Below, piece after piece: positions 52,671 through 53,158 of a stretch of DNA of 53,158 bases. The notes under the pieces are model-generated. The model saw only the letters and a list, made by a program, of their open reading frames with translations, did no database searches and was not told where the DNA came from. Location: positions 1-53,158 of the forward strand of contig NZ_RRYH01000035.1 of assembly GCF_004010155.1 (NCBI RefSeq), in the 5' to 3' direction. This DNA comes from Solirhodobacter olei. GTDB lineage: Bacteria > Pseudomonadota > Alphaproteobacteria > Rhodobacterales > Rhodobacteraceae. The position numbers and the translations under genes are program-made. Position 1 is the first letter of the stretch. The number at the start of each line of letters is the position of its first letter.

Positions 52671-53158
52671 GCAGGGTTTCATCGCCCGGCACGCGGGATA
52701 ACCGAAGGCCCGTTAAGGCCTCCCGCGGCTCGACCGAAACCCCGTGACGTGCCGCTTGCGGATCACCTGCGGCTAAAATGGCGGTCTGGGGCCCGACTGC
52801 GCCCAAATACAGGGCGGGTCTGGGCTGGTTGGAATAGCAAGCGACGTACCCTGTGACCGTCTGCTTCCTCGGGTCGGCCGCCCGTAACCTGCCTGGCTGT
52901 AGACGGCCCCCGAGCCAGCGGGCCGCTGCCAGGCCCTGAGCCATCCGGCAGCTGAGAGCCCTCAAGACGGTCGTTCACCCCCGGAGTAGGGAGCCCCAAT
53001 ACCTGCCGTTCGACGCGGTATCTTGCAGATCGGTTGGGTGGACCTTGCCGTCGTGCCACAGCCTCAAGCAATGGTGGCAGGCAGGCCAAAGTTGACCTCT
53101 CCGCCTCGCTTTGCGTTAACCCGCCATATTCGCGCAAATCTGAGGGAAAGGTTGCGTG
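52671..53158. other. right end of the window without a supported gene
   Basis: About 490 bp. No open frame resembles a known family on either strand, and no clear terminator follows the kinase gene. The last 60 bases contain an AT-richer stretch (GCGTTAACCCGCC and CGCAAATCTGAGG) that could be the edge of an insertion element, but I cannot support that without the adjoining sequence. Confidence 0.4.

Noticed and set aside
52763-53137. Minus-strand frame at the right end as a transposase or other gene
   Set aside because: No recognisable motif, Arg/Pro-rich shadow-like composition, and no ribosome site.

Overview
The window is GC-rich DNA whose gene families, codon use and tightly overlapping operons (repeated ATGA, GTGA and TGATG junctions) fit an alphaproteobacterium of the Rhodobacterales/Rhodospirillales/Rhizobiales kind. 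I cannot name the genus. There is no rRNA, tRNA, CRISPR array or ribosomal-protein cluster. Almost everything is accessory: one small mobile-element module followed by four transport-plus-catabolism loci, each with its own ABC importer and regulator. This resembles a megaplasmid, a chromid or a catabolic island.

Layout. (1) 1-5450: remnant or edge of an integrative element. It holds an AT-richer hypothetical gene, an AlpA/excisionase-like HTH protein whose Shine-Dalgarno lies in a hairpin, a VapE-type primase-helicase, a terminator, an array of ten 9-bp iteron-like repeats, and a frameshifted IS66 transposase tail. (2) 5455-17851: a D-amino-acid/D-peptide locus. It holds a D-threonine aldolase/D-serine dehydratase-like enzyme, a complete dipeptide-type importer, two M55 D-aminopeptidases, a beta-lactamase-fold serine hydrolase, a DmpA-type (S58) aminopeptidase and an XRE-cupin regulator. 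It ends in a LacI remnant. (3) 17887-31646: an amino-sugar locus of sialate type. A FadR-type GntR regulator stands between a leftward operon (two Gfo/Idh/MocA oxidoreductases and a hydratase/FAH-like enzyme) and a rightward operon (dipeptide-type importer, DapA/NanA-family lyase, NanE-NanK fusion, double-SIS deaminase-like protein, NagA). The rightward genes together can take an N-acylated nonulosonate to fructose-6-phosphate. (4) 32773-41252: a carbohydrate importer of MalEFGK type bracketed by two sulfatases that lack signal peptides, with a LysR regulator. (5) 41600-44223: exonuclease I (SbcB), a small protein of unknown function, a perfect 22-bp inverted repeat and a broken gene. (6) 44531-52670: a LacI-led operon with an RbsBAC-type importer and five enzymes (phosphotriesterase-like hydrolase, GATase-like protein, TenA-like, BtpA/SgcQ-like, PfkB kinase) whose joint substrate I cannot assign.

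The observations I rate highest are the iteron-like array beside the VapE gene (a candidate satellite or plasmid origin), the unassigned PTE/GATase/TenA/BtpA/PfkB pathway, the integrated sialate-type operon with divergent oxidoreductases, the D-peptide scavenging set, and the 47-bp palindrome at 43677-43723.
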